DNA of 64,000 nucleotides from Skeletonema tropicum (GCA_037178625.1 CM074129.1:496001-560000), one strand, 5' to 3'. Shown: positions 22,330 through 32,394, counted from the stretch's first letter. Numbers and translations are program-made. The notes: generated by a model from the letters alone, not told the origin.

Positions 22330-24399
22330 AACGCCGACCCTGTTGGGAATTGCACTACTTTCATCGATATCTATTCTACGAGCCTTGAAGAAGTAACAGG
22401 GTATGCTAATGCCCCAGCTGCTCTTGAGTATCATGTCAACAATGTGACCTCAGAGCCTCCGAGCGCGATTGATGTTCAACTTCCATGTTGCATCCGCGGG
22501 AACAATAATACAGTTCCTGCCGCTCTGCAAGCACAGCCCAGCTTGAATAGTGGAGTCCCGATATGTAAGGATCCAAGAGCGCAGCCAGCTTCTAGCCCTG
22601 CACCAATGCTCGACCGCATCGCATCAGACGCTCAACTTCATGATGATGAGTTCTTGAACGAATTGTTCAATAGTCACTTTGCGGAGGATGCACTAGCTGC
22701 AACCATCAACAACATTCCTTTCACTAATGAAGTAGTCGCTATCGAAGCGCAGAGAGTGGATTGTCCTGAATATCACGTGCTCGATCCAATCCCAGGCCAA
22801 TCTAATGCGGAAGCTTGGGATTTCAACATTTTTCCAGATACAGTCGTTGAATCTTACGGCAATGAACTAGTCGATTTGGGAGCAGCATTGCAGCTACCAA
22901 CCATTTGTGACAAACGAGTCAAGCAATTTGGGGCGATCCTCGAGTCATTTCAGTTCAGTGACCCTCAGATCACCTTCCAAGTAGATTCAAAAGGCAGAAC
23001 AGTCCCTATGGCAACTGCATACGCTATGGTCAAGTCAGTCAATGGAGTCGAATCCAATCGCTTCCTCAAGTGCCTTTTTGACACCGGTGGCAGCGTATCG
23101 ATGGCTCACCGGAGTGTTTTACCCCCCGGAGCAGCCCTTCTTCAACCATCAAAAACAACAATATGTAATACCATTGCAGGCAACTATGCACCAGTTGGAT
23201 CCCTCCTCGGTGAAGGAATCAAGTTCCCTGAATTCGATGCCAACCTCACCGTTGACAGTCAAGAGTTCCTCGTCTTTGACGCCAAGTGTTCGTTTGATTT
23301 GATACTTGGTAATGATTTCCTGCGGAAGATAGGTCTAATAGTTGATTACGAAAGACTCGAGCTCGGGTGGCAGGGCAAGCGCATTCCAATGAACTCCAAC
23401 TTTACAAAGGAGCGACTAAGTGCAGCAATCGATGGATGCATCATTGAAGATGAAGATGACGATCTGAACTACCTCGACTCTTTCGCTACGTCAATTGCTG
23501 ATTCAACCTATGACGAGATAAATGTGGATGAGGTCATCAAAGAGAATTGTCAGCATCTCTCTCCGACTCAGCGCCAGGACCTCAGCGAGATGTTACGCAA
23601 GCATTACAAGCTCTTCGACGGCAAGCTTCATGTCTACAAAGGAGCCAAGATGGATATTGAATTACAACCAGGAGCACAACCAGTTTTTCGGCGGCCTTAC
23701 CCTACTCCTCGAGTCCATATGGAAACATTCAAGAAGGAGTTGCTGCGTCTCATCGACATAGGTGTTCTTGAAAGAGTCTCTGGCCCGTCTGCATGGGGAC
23801 TGCCTTCGTTTATTGTTCCCAAGAAAGATGGCAAAGTTCGTTTCATAGCAGATCTACGTGAGCTCAATAAGGTCATCAAACCCAAGGATTATACTCTCCC
23901 TATCATCCAGGACCTGATCCGAAAGCGTTCGGGATTCCAGTACATGACGAAACTTGATTTGAGCATGATGTTCTATTCGTTTGAATTGACGGACAAAGCT
24001 AAGGACCTCACCACTATATCAACACCGTTCGGTCTCTTTCGTTGGACGAGAGCTCCTATGGGTCTCCGCAACTCTCCGGCATTTGCGCAGTCAGTTATTG
24101 AGGAAGTTCTTCGAGATTTAGATGACGTTGAAGTTTACATTGATGACATCGCCATATGGTCAGATACTTGGGAAGACCATACACGCACCCTCAACGAAGT
24201 GTTCAGGCGCCTTGAAGAGGCAGGGTTTAGTGTTAACCCTTTGAAGTGCGAATTCGGTATTGCAGAAGGGGACTTCCTTGGTCATTGGGTCTCCAAGGAT
24301 GGCATTCAACCTTGGCAGAAGAAAGTTCAAGCGGTTCTTGATTTGAAACGGCCTACCAACGCTAGCGAAGTGCGAACGCTTGTGGGCCTCATCAACTAA
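22330..24399 (+). CDS. pol: Pol part 1: protease and reverse transcriptase
   Basis: Same frame as gag, open from 22330 directly after the gag TGA, with no good ATG near its start, so readthrough or a shared precursor is implied. An aspartic protease site FDTGGSVSM lies at about 23077-23103. Reverse transcriptase follows with FIADLRELNK, LDLSMMFYSFEL, PFGLFRWTRAPMGL and the catalytic YIDD at 24136-24147. The frame ends at TAA 24397-24399 inside the conserved LVGLIN segment, and coding continues in the same frame beyond. The stop is therefore probably a single nonsense change, which would remove RNase H and integrase. Confidence 0.85.
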   Translation, partial: NADPVGNCTTFIDIYSTSLEEVTGYANAPAALEYHVNNVTSEPPSAIDVQLPCCIRGNNNTVPAALQAQPSLNSGVPICKDPRAQPASSPAPMLDRIASDAQLHDDEFLNELFNSHFAEDALAATINNIPFTNEVVAIEAQRVDCPEYHVLDPIPGQSNAEAWDFNIFPDTVVESYGNELVDLGAALQLPTICDKRVKQFGAILESFQFSDPQITFQVDSKGRTVPMATAYAMVKSVNGVESNRFLKCLFDTGGSVSMAHRSVLPPGAALLQPSKTTICNTIAGNYAPVGSLLGEGIKFPEFDANLTVDSQEFLVFDAKCSFDLILGNDFLRKIGLIVDYERLELGWQGKRIPMNSNFTKERLSAAIDGCIIEDEDDDLNYLDSFATSIADSTYDEINVDEVIKENCQHLSPTQRQDLSEMLRKHYKLFDGKLHVYKGAKMDIELQPGAQPVFRRPYPTPRVHMETFKKELLRLIDIGVLERVSGPSAWGLPSFIVPKKDGKVRFIADLRELNKVIKPKDYTLPIIQDLIRKRSGFQYMTKLDLSMMFYSFELTDKAKDLTTISTPFGLFRWTRAPMGLRNSPAFAQSVIEEVLRDLDDVEVYIDDIAIWSDTWEDHTRTLNEVFRRLEEAGFSVNPLKCEFGIAEGDFLGHWVSKDGIQPWQKKVQAVLDLKRPTNASEVRTLVGLIN

Positions 24400-26340
24400 T
24401 ATCGTGACTTCTGGCCTCGACGAAGCCATCTCCTCTCTCCGTTCACTCAACTTATCCGCGGTATTCAGAAGAAGAAAGCACCGATCGTTTGGACTCCAGA
24501 ATTAGAGAAAGTTTTTCAGGAAGTGAAGCAAGTTATTGCAAGTGATGCTTTGTGTGCCTACCCCAACCACAATGAGCCTTTTGAAGTCTACACGGACAGT
24601 TCTGATTATCAACTGGGAGCAGCCATACTTCAAGGCGGGCGCCCTGTTGCGTATTACTCCAAAAGACTCTCGGCGGCACAGTCTCGATACACAACGATGG
24701 AGAAGGAGCTCCTGGCAATCGTCAGCACTCTCACGGAATATCGTACCATGCTATTTGGAGCAAAGATCAAAATCTTCACTGACCATCGCAACCTTACATT
24801 CTCTAACTTGAACAGTCAGAGAGTCCTTCGTTGGAGATGTTTCCTCGAATCTTTTCATGCCGAATGGTTCTATCATCCAGGCAAGCTTAATGTGCTAGCG
24901 GACGCGTACAGTCGACTCCCCAAGTTTGATTTCTCAGGAGCCGAGAAGAGGCAGGATGAACTATCCCCTACTCCAGTTCAATTCAATCCAGTTCCCCAAG
25001 ATGTCAATCAAGATGAAGAACCCAGCATCTTTGAAGAACAACTAGCAGAGTTGGCCAGTGATGACGAGTTCCCGCTACATCAATTGCAACAGTTCATGAA
25101 TCTTCCTTCTACCGTCCAGAACCCTTTGCGCTATCAATGGCTTGCGGAAGAGCAGAGCCGCTGTCCTACCCTTCAGCAGAAGCTCACTACTTCCCCAACG
25201 TTCTACCATCGTCGAACGTTTGGTCGCCATGATACGTCGCTGATTTGCTATAGCCCTACTCCTCAAGATGAATCGACCTTGAAGATAGTCCTCACAGACA
25301 ATGCCGTGGATGCCGCGATTGAATACTTCCACCTCCTGTTGAATCATCCAGGAGCAAAGGCAGTTACTTATGCACTTTCCAAGTTCTATCATCCCCAATT
25401 AGCAGCCCGAATAGCAGCCTTTTCGTGCGATGTTTGTCAGCGCACAAAGATTGGCCAACGCGGCTATGGCCATTTCCCTCCACGTCAAGTACAAGATCTC
25501 AATCCATGGAAGCAATGTGACGTAGACCTTGTGGGCCCGTGGTATGTCAAAACATCAGGACGACACGGTAAAGCCTATGAGTTCTATGCCCTGACGGCAA
25601 TCGATCGTGCCACTGGTTACCCAGATGCCATCATGATCAAGCGCAAGACTAGCGAAAACGTAGCTCGCAAGTTCAATGAATTATGGCTCTCAAGATATCC
25701 AAGACCCGAAGTTTGCGCTCATGATCAAGGTGGTGAATTTATTGGACCTCAGTTCCAGCGGTTGTTGCACGATGCTGGTATTGCATCAGCCCCATCGACA
25801 GCTCGTAACCCCCAAAGCAATGCGATCATCGAACGCCTGCATCTTACTATGGGAAACTCCATTCGAGCTCAACTTTCCAATCACAACCCTCGCACCTTGA
25901 CTGAAGCCGAAGACTTGATGGGAACAATCTTATCTGATACTCTCAGTTCTATCCGTGCAACCCCGTCGCAATCTACTGGGTATGCCCCAGCAGCACTGGC
26001 CTTTGGACGCGATATGATCTTCAACCTTCCAGTTCAATATGATATGAACGAGATCAACCTTCGCCGCCAACGCCGTGTCGACAAGGATGCCAAACGACTC
26101 AACGCCAAGCGGTACAGCTACGATTATCGCGTTGGAGAACAAGTCATGAAGAAGATCTTCGATCCTGCCAAACTCGATGATCGTTGGAAGGGCCCCTTCA
26201 CTATCACAAGAATCCATGTCAATGGTAACATCACTATTCAACTCACCCAACATCTACAAGAGCGTCTCAACATCCGACGCGTCAAGCCCTACAGGCAACC
26301 TACACCTCAAGTCTTACAACAAATCGTTGCGCCCTCTTAG
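24400..26340 (+). CDS. pol: Pol part 2: RNase H and integrase
   Basis: Continues in frame after the TAA at 24397. RNase H shows VYTDSSDYQLGAAI and MEKELLAIV. The integrase has an HHCC zinc region (HLLLNHPG...CDVCQRTK, about 25335-25445). Catalytic positions are D in CDVDLVGPW (near 25520), D in HDQGGEF (near 25725) and E in IIERLH (near 25830). A GEQVMKK...WKGPF C-terminal motif precedes the stop at 26338-26340. Only the upstream stop codon separates it from reverse transcriptase. Confidence 0.85.
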   Translation, partial: YRDFWPRRSHLLSPFTQLIRGIQKKKAPIVWTPELEKVFQEVKQVIASDALCAYPNHNEPFEVYTDSSDYQLGAAILQGGRPVAYYSKRLSAAQSRYTTMEKELLAIVSTLTEYRTMLFGAKIKIFTDHRNLTFSNLNSQRVLRWRCFLESFHAEWFYHPGKLNVLADAYSRLPKFDFSGAEKRQDELSPTPVQFNPVPQDVNQDEEPSIFEEQLAELASDDEFPLHQLQQFMNLPSTVQNPLRYQWLAEEQSRCPTLQQKLTTSPTFYHRRTFGRHDTSLICYSPTPQDESTLKIVLTDNAVDAAIEYFHLLLNHPGAKAVTYALSKFYHPQLAARIAAFSCDVCQRTKIGQRGYGHFPPRQVQDLNPWKQCDVDLVGPWYVKTSGRHGKAYEFYALTAIDRATGYPDAIMIKRKTSENVARKFNELWLSRYPRPEVCAHDQGGEFIGPQFQRLLHDAGIASAPSTARNPQSNAIIERLHLTMGNSIRAQLSNHNPRTLTEAEDLMGTILSDTLSSIRATPSQSTGYAPAALAFGRDMIFNLPVQYDMNEINLRRQRRVDKDAKRLNAKRYSYDYRVGEQVMKKIFDPAKLDDRWKGPFTITRIHVNGNITIQLTQHLQERLNIRRVKPYRQPTPQVLQQIVAPS

Positions 26341-26351
26341 GAGGGGTAGAA

Positions 26352-26561
26352 TGTCACACCTACGTAGTGTCGGACATCAATCAAATTCATATTTATGTTA
26401 TCTGGTTTCTCGTTTCTCAATATGTTTCGTAATCCTCCATCGCCAATGAAAGCAACCGAATCCAAAAACGTTGATCGTTTCCTTTATATTTTAAGTCATA
26501 ATAATTCTATTCGTTACATCTATTGATCAATAATAAGCTCAATTGTTAGCTAGATTGGACA
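26352..26561 (+). repeat. 3' LTR
   Basis: 210 bp, identical by eye to 20722-20931, preceded by the polypurine tract at 26340-26351 and followed by the GAGCG target copy. Confidence 0.95.
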
Positions 26562-27275
26562 GAGCGGGACGTTCCGAGGATTCACATGGAAGTTGTAGTG
26601 TTGCTTGTCATCATCAATCGTCATGTAGAGCTTATACTCACAATTGGTAGGTTGGAAGGCCTTCTGCATTGTGTTGTTAAAGGCAAGTTGGGTGACCTCC
26701 CAAAATCGAGACAAGAAACGTTCATTTTTGTTATGGTCGTCAATACTCTTCCACCACTTCTTGTATTGTTCCTCAGTGGCAAATTTGGACGTGTCCACGT
26801 ATTTGTCTTTGCAAAGCCTACTATACGTCTTGCTAAACTTGCACTCGATGAAGAATGTAGCTAAGAAGCAACAGAAGTCATTATATTCCATATCGATGTG
26901 CTCGTGGAACTTCAAAAACAATTCGCTCTTACTCCCAAAACATTGTTGAAACAAGTTATTCACACCTTCTTCACCATGTCCCAGACGGTCGACAAGATAT
27001 TTCACCTCCTTCTTAGCCTGCTCATAGCTAACATCACTTGACTCGTCGAATGTTATCTCAGGGTGGATGATGTCTGCACGCTGTTCTTTCCATTTTTGGA
27101 GATTAGGCGGCCAATTGCCAAAACTAAAATTTGTAAAATCATCATTGAGAGAGTCCTCCGGATCCTTCTCCTCCTCGTCTGCGAGCTTCCCACCCAATGA
27201 GAAGTCTTGACCGTGAGCGGCAATGATGTCATCTTCATCATCGTACAGGTCCGAATCAAAGACATCGTCGTCCAT
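26562..27275 (-). CDS. DDE transposase N-terminal part
   Basis: Starts at an ATG (complement of 27273-27275) with an acidic leader (DDDVFDSDLYDDEDD), then 238 codons to the gypsy insertion point. DFCCFLATFFIECKFSK and WEVTQLAF are helical segments typical of the region before the catalytic core. LYMTIDDDKQHY near the end looks like the first catalytic Asp site. The frame is cut by the 3' LTR and resumes at 20716 after the 5' LTR. The host gene is therefore inactive unless the insert is absent on another allele. Confidence 0.55.
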
Positions 27276-27680
27276 CTTTCCTCGTTGTATCTGCCGCCCC
27301 TACAAGCTCCCTTTACCGCTTTCTCTCATCGGCATGTCACACTGCCGACACACACACACAACACGTGATTACAGTATTAATACGGCGTCAATACGACTTC
27401 ACCAGGGCAATAAACCAAGCCACTAGCTGCCGCTGAGGGTGTCCTTGGTAAGGCTTGGGTCTCGGAGGCGTTGGGTGTCGACATCTTTTGTGGATGACAC
27501 CTTCTCCCGGCTCAAAAGTAAGGCGGGTGACGTGCAGACGTCGAAAAAAAATACATACAGAAATGCTAGCGTAGAGAGCCAAGAAAAGCTTTTCACAGCA
27601 AAAAAAGCTAGGAACCATCCCATCGGACCTTGGTGAAGGCAACAGAAGCCTCTTTAGCTTTATTATCTACCTTATTGCTT

Positions 27681-27732
27681 GAGCGTCCCATTTTGGGACT
27701 CTCAAAATCGAGAGTCCCAAAATGGGACGCTC
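27681..27732. repeat. Perfect 23-bp palindromic arms with 6-nt spacer
   Basis: Arms at 27681-27703 and 27710-27732 are exact complements (GAGCGTCCCATTTTGGGAC...), separated by AAAATC. One arm recurs inverted at 16615-16637. Each arm is itself nearly self-complementary. Probably the terminal structure of the DDE element, and 141 bp upstream of the next gene. Confidence 0.7.
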
Positions 27733-27872
27733 GATAGTTTAAAAATCTCATCATGGATATAGACAAGGAGGACTCGAGTAAATCATCATCGTATCATCTG
27801 GTCCACAAGCAAACTTTGCGTCGGTCTCCTTGCTCTGTATTGTCTTGCATCACCCATCACTCGCACACTTCG

Positions 27873-28645
27873 ATGCTGGCCTCTCCTCCACACTGCTTAT
27901 CACTTAGCGTTGTTCTACACCTTCTTGCCATTCTTTTGCTTTTGGGCGGCGCTGTCGACGCATTTCTTCCACCGAAATCTGCAGCTACCTCAAAAGTGCA
28001 TCATCGAAAGACGCTCGCAAAGCACTTGGAATCAATCTGGATGCTATCGAAATTGACGATGAAATGTTAGGTTTGTTAATCGATATGGATGCCGAGGCAG
28101 ATCGTTTGTCTATGTTGTTATCTGATAGCATGAGCAAGAATAAGCTTCCATCTACTCGAAGTAAATCTCATCACATGAGCTTCAAGGGAACGAGCTTCCC
28201 TTCCAATAGCAAAAATAAGGAGTCCCAAGACTCAGACTCAGACTCAAACTCAGATAGTGATGATGACTCATTGTCGCGCCTCTTTGAACCGAAGTACTCA
28301 GACTCAGATAGTGATGATGACTCATTGTCGTGCCTCTTTGAACAGGATACTTCGCAGAAGCAACTCCTTCTATACAAACCTAATATGGAAACGGTAGCAG
28401 CGAGGGTCGAAAAACGTTGTACAGTATTCAAGTTGAGCGATTTTCGCTTCCAATCTTTTCAGGATACTACTCAAAAATTCAAAGACACGACTGCCAGATG
28501 CTGTCGTGTTCTTCAGCTGGATGGTGGCGAATGGAAACAGTGTCCAAAACAGTCACAGGGCCGATACAAAGAATATCTTTGTATGAATCACTTCAATATT
28601 CTTGTTGAATTGGACGGTAGGGAAGATGCAGATTGGAGGCTCTAG
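27873..28645 (+). CDS. Probable plastid-targeted acidic protein with one-base frameshift
   Basis: From ATG 27873 the frame codes a strong signal peptide (LSVVLHLLAILLLLGGAVDAF) followed by LPPKS. Cleavage before Phe in ...DAF^LPP fits the diatom plastid pre-sequence rule. The frame then fails at 28070. The neighbouring frame carries SSKDARKALGINLDAIEID and continues to 28645. The switch fits loss of one A in the AAAA run at 27991-27994. The mature part has two SDSDSDDDSLS..LFE repeats and a C-terminal segment with CC...C...C..H that could bind metal. An upstream ATG at 27753 lies in the transposon end and is less likely. Function unknown. Confidence 0.55.
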
Positions 28646-28829
28646 CCTAGCGTAGAGAACAAACGAAAGTAGAAATCTTGCAGTTAATAGTTGTCAGCTA
28701 GGAGTGATGGCTTGAAGTTAGTAGATTGTTGCTATCCTCCCTTCGCTTGAATAGTATGGACCCTTGCTCGTGCGCTCTCGATAGTAGTCTCTTGATTAAA
28801 GTAAAGTATGATGCCAAGAACATCACCTC

Positions 28830-30719
28830 CTATTCAAGAGCACCTCCAAGCGAAGTACCCTGAACCAGTTTTTTTATGTCTGCTTTCCTTCTCGACACAC
28901 TGAGAACCTCTTGCTCAATCATGACGCAGAACTTTTGTATCGGAAGACCTGACCAAGTGAGTGTGAATGGCCGCATCATTTGATCTCCTATCACAATCAC
29001 GGTGTTTATCGAAAATACCATGAAGCCCGTAATGATTGGAGTGAGGTATTTAATTATAGGAGCCCAAGCTAAAGTCGCAAAGACGAAGAACAAAAAGATA
29101 AAAGACCTCATAAAGACAGTATAAGATGCAGGCATTTGCGTGCTCTTGATTTTGGCGCATGCACCAAAGTTGAAGTAAAGCTCATTCAAGCTATTCTCCA
29201 TTGCAAGATAAGCACCATTGACTGCTTCGGGAGGAAGCCGCCGATGATCATAGTTATTTGCATGATAATGATACTTGAGTAATTCTTCGTGCATTGTCCT
29301 CCGCATTATGTCAATGACAGTGAAGGGGGGGAACGTTCCATGGCGAACAATCACTCCAAGATCCGCATCAGTTAGCATTCCGCTTGACAGGAATCTTGGC
29401 CCTTCTTCTGACGAGCTGGTCAATGCATTGCCTCTAAGTACAGCCTTACACGCATAGGGAAATATAATACAATGCGTCAAGAATCGATCAAGCAACTCTT
29501 CATCAGCAAACCAGGTTAAAGCTTGCCCAGAAACATTGACGCATGTAGCGGTCATCTTCCCCCACTGCGTTCTTGCCTCCCACCATCGTTGGTAGCAGGA
29601 TTGGGTTCGAAACACCAGTGCAAAGCTCAAGAAAGCCCCAAGAAGTGAGACTGCGCGAGAAGATTCTTTCAGACTGGTTTGCCATGATTCAGGGAATGTG
29701 GTCAGGACTAACATTGTCAGCAACACCGAAAACATGGCGTTGACTGCAATGAGCTTAATTTCTATCCGTTGAAAGAAGTCTATCGTCTTGGGAAGAGTGA
29801 CATTTGCAAAGTCCAGGACCGAGTCACTTCGTCCAGGCTGAATATTTGAGTTTACTTCTCTCATAGTGAGTCTTGTCCTTGCCCTTTTCGATAAGCGTCG
29901 ACGTTTGGCTCCAGTGATGTTATCTACTTGAAGTTGTTTTTGTTTCTGTTGATCATGAAGCATGGTGGTTCTCCTCTGCCTATCCTTGCATTGTTTACGC
30001 TTACTCCCAGCACGAGAAGGAGCGGTGGATATCTGGCGAGTGTTCAAGCACAAATTATCATCATCTTCATAGACATTGTCACTTGGAATGAGTGCAGCTT
30101 CCAAGTCCAGCGCTTCTATTTGAGATGACCCTCCTCCTCGACAATAATCACCCTCATTTCCTTCAGTTTTGTCATGAGAACTCAATGTGAGTGCACATGA
30201 TGGAATGTCCAACGATGTAACACTGCTGAATAATTGATGAGACTTCCTGCTGTCACTACTGCTTCTTTTCCTCCTAGCAGTGACATGACTACTGCGCATT
30301 GGCCGACGACTGGATGAAGATGACGAGGAAGCTCCCTCGTCAATAATTGTCTCGCCACTAATCGATATAGAACTCTTTTGGTCGTCTGGAATTGTGGACG
30401 TAGTAGGAGGATTGTTGTCCGGACTAAAAAAGATATCGCTTGCGTCATCATTCGCATCGACCTCTCTCCTTGGAGATAGAGACTTCAAACTCGGCTTCTC
30501 GCCATCATTTTGATTCGAACGAAATAATGATCCCCCAATTGTCGAGCTCGAGCCCATCTCTTCCTTCTCTTCGGACGATTCACCAACCGCTTTCTCTCTA
30601 TCTATTCGCGGAGCTAAGATATTTGTACCACCTATCCACACACTTCTTTCTTTCGAATTCGGTCCATTAGTGAAGCTGCTCTTCTTCATTGAACCTTTTC
30701 GAGAGAAAGGACTCCGCAT
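28830..30719 (-). CDS. Bestrophin-like anion channel (UPF0187 family)
   Basis: 629 residues. Residues 1-310 are Ser/Asp/Arg-rich and disordered. The channel domain starts near FFQRIEIKLIAVNAMFSVLL (about 330) with the first membrane helix. Next comes the family signature LVFRTQSCYQRWWEARTQWGKM, then a helical cytosolic part and two late membrane segments (FIFLFFVFATLAWAPII, YLTPIITGFMVFSINTVIVIGD). Family members are pentameric chloride or bicarbonate channels; in algae some act at thylakoids, but no plastid pre-sequence is evident here. Single exon. A 72-bp block 30 bp upstream of the start recurs at 32279. A broken copy of the channel half lies at 7719-8695. Confidence 0.85.
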   Translation of the reverse strand: MRSPFSRKGSMKKSSFTNGPNSKERSVWIGGTNILAPRIDREKAVGESSEEKEEMGSSSTIGGSLFRSNQNDGEKPSLKSLSPRREVDANDDASDIFFSPDNNPPTTSTIPDDQKSSISISGETIIDEGASSSSSSSRRPMRSSHVTARRKRSSSDSRKSHQLFSSVTSLDIPSCALTLSSHDKTEGNEGDYCRGGGSSQIEALDLEAALIPSDNVYEDDDNLCLNTRQISTAPSRAGSKRKQCKDRQRRTTMLHDQQKQKQLQVDNITGAKRRRLSKRARTRLTMREVNSNIQPGRSDSVLDFANVTLPKTIDFFQRIEIKLIAVNAMFSVLLTMLVLTTFPESWQTSLKESSRAVSLLGAFLSFALVFRTQSCYQRWWEARTQWGKMTATCVNVSGQALTWFADEELLDRFLTHCIIFPYACKAVLRGNALTSSSEEGPRFLSSGMLTDADLGVIVRHGTFPPFTVIDIMRRTMHEELLKYHYHANNYDHRRLPPEAVNGAYLAMENSLNELYFNFGACAKIKSTQMPASYTVFMRSFIFLFFVFATLAWAPIIKYLTPIITGFMVFSINTVIVIGDQMMRPFTLTWSGLPIQKFCVMIEQEVLSVSRRKADIKKLVQGTSLGGALE

Positions 30720-30748
30720 TGATCAACAGACAGTGATCGTTTTATTGG

Positions 30749-30820
30749 AATGCCACACCATTTCCCTGATTCTTTCGAAAGGCACTCACAATAATCGCGA
30801 ACGGGGAGGGACCCGTGAAG
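30749..30820. repeat. 72-bp repeat, copy 1 (upstream of bestrophin gene)
   Basis: Shares AATGCCACACCATT..CC, an AAAGGCA..TCACAATA-like centre and CGGGGAGGGACCC.TGAAG with 32279-32350, in the same orientation and at identical length. Its position just 5' of the bestrophin start suggests promoter origin. Confidence 0.6.
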
Positions 30821-32278
30821 TAAGCGCCAAGAACAAAAACGAATACTCAAGAATCCAGGGTTAACGGTGCGGTTTCCGAAAAGGGCCGAAAGTGGCCAAT
30901 ACCAGAAACGCGATTTTCTCGAGACCTGTCTTTTTTGCTTGGCGCCAATTTTTTGACGCGCTGCTGCAACCCCAACGCTAAGTAGCCCCTAACTAAAATA
31001 ACTCGGATTTAGGTACATAGGCCGACCCCAGAAGTTGAGGGGCGCAAGCCGAAGATGGCTCAAAATGATGCTACAACATCTTCTGATAGTGCTTGGCTCT
31101 TGAACTTCGAGCGCCCCGCGAGTTCTGACTATGTAACAGCGATTTCAAATTTTTGTGCATTCGGTGGAGGAGCCGAATGTGTTCTGTGGGATTGCTGTGC
31201 TTTAACAACCACCGGTCGATCTGTTCAAGATCTGATGCCTCGGTCATTCGAATCTATGACATCGGTAGTGGACGTCCGAGCATTATCGTACGTTTTCGAA
31301 TGAATTATACACTCCTATGGCAACCATCCTTTTTGTCTCTCAGTGAAGTGACAGTGGAGGGGTGTGGGTGAAAGAGCATGACAACTTGCGGGGCGCTCAC
31401 ATAACTTGGTTCATCTTGACGCTGCTATGTCTTCTGATTATGATTGGCCCTTGAAATAAGAGCGCCCCGCGAGTTCCGACTACAAAATAGTCATTTCATT
31501 TTTTTGGATTGTATGGGGTGTGGTAGGAGGAGTGAATTAAGATGAGTTGCTAGATGGAGAAATTTCAATGGAATGGAGCCGCTGATCTCGTCCACCCCTT
31601 CTATAGTGCAATTGGCTGTGCTAGGATCATTTTCATCATTCGCAATGAGTCATTCGGCATGTTTCGAATGAATCAGCATTAATTTACTGTGGAGGAGTCC
31701 TCAAATTCATGTTCTCTTGACGATAAGTTACGAACTAAAGCGCGTCCTTGAAAAATGCACCAAGAACCCATTCAACATACTCTCGAGAGCACATTGTCGA
31801 GTCTGTGCAGTTACTGTTGGTACGTTTCACCTGCGTCTCTTCGGACAAGAGAGAATAATGTCACACAAAGAAGGGGTAAAGATGAAAGATTGCGTTTCAA
31901 GTATATGACAACCTAATTGAGTTGCGATTCGATGTTTGCAGCAGAATTCCATTGCGCAATCTCTCTAAAGAAGTGTTCTTGTCGTGCTTCGGCTAAACAC
32001 ATTCGCTCTATCAATTATGCTATCATTTACATTCGTTGTGACATGAAGTATTGTCTTCCTTTGTCCAGATTGGCTCGGAAATTAGCTTGGAAAAAGGGGA
32101 ATGAACACGTAATCGACAAGAAACGAATGGACATGATGTAAACGTTCAATGACAAGTAAACTTAAGCGCTAATAGATGGTAATACTGTTCTTTCTTTCCC
32201 TGAAAGGAAGGGTCGCTGCTACAGATCTTTGTGGATGGAGGGCGATGATTTAAAAATTCACACTTCAGGCCTCGTTAG
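30821..32278. other. Gene-poor stretch with a 110-bp duplication
   Basis: No supported gene. Blocks at about 31068-31175 and 31419-31526 are related; the best-kept part is GAGCGCCCCGCGAGTTC.GACTA (31109-31131 and 31460-31482). Confidence 0.45.
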
Positions 32279-32350
32279 AATGCCACACCATTCCCAAAAT
32301 GCATTGCAAAGGCATCTCAATATTCGCGGAGTGGGGAGGGACCCATGAAG
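32279..32350. repeat. 72-bp repeat, copy 2
   Basis: Second copy of the 30749-30820 block, with no gene attached. Confidence 0.6.
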
Positions 32351-32394
32351 CGCTGAAATCGAAATCTATCTGTCGAATCGCATGATCTGGGTAA

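Larger units (their letters stand above)
20722..26561 (+). mobile_element. Ty3/gypsy LTR retrotransposon, young insertion
   Basis: A 5840-bp element with identical 210-bp LTRs (TG...CA ends), 5-bp target duplication GAGCG at 20717-20721 and 26562-26566, and a purine tract (GGAGGGGTAGAA) just before the 3' LTR. The order protease, reverse transcriptase, RNase H, integrase defines the gypsy type. LTR identity means recent insertion. It sits on the strand opposite to the transposase gene it disrupts. No chromodomain was recognised. Confidence 0.95.
16566..27762 (-). mobile_element. Large DDE transposon, interrupted by a gypsy retrotransposon
   Basis: Inverted similarities flank the transposase gene. 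CTATATCCATGATGAGATT is at 16566 and its complement ends at 27762. A 23-bp block at 16615-16637 has its complement at 27681-27703. Within lie the transposase pieces on the minus strand (27275 to 17062) and the nested LTR element 20722-26561. Without the insert the element would be about 5.35 kb. I could not see a target duplication outside the outer blocks, so the exact ends are uncertain. Confidence 0.55.

Noticed and set aside
31055..31303. 82-codon frame starting ATGGCTCAAAATGATG
   Set aside because: It lies in a duplicated non-coding block whose second copy has no frame; there is no domain content.
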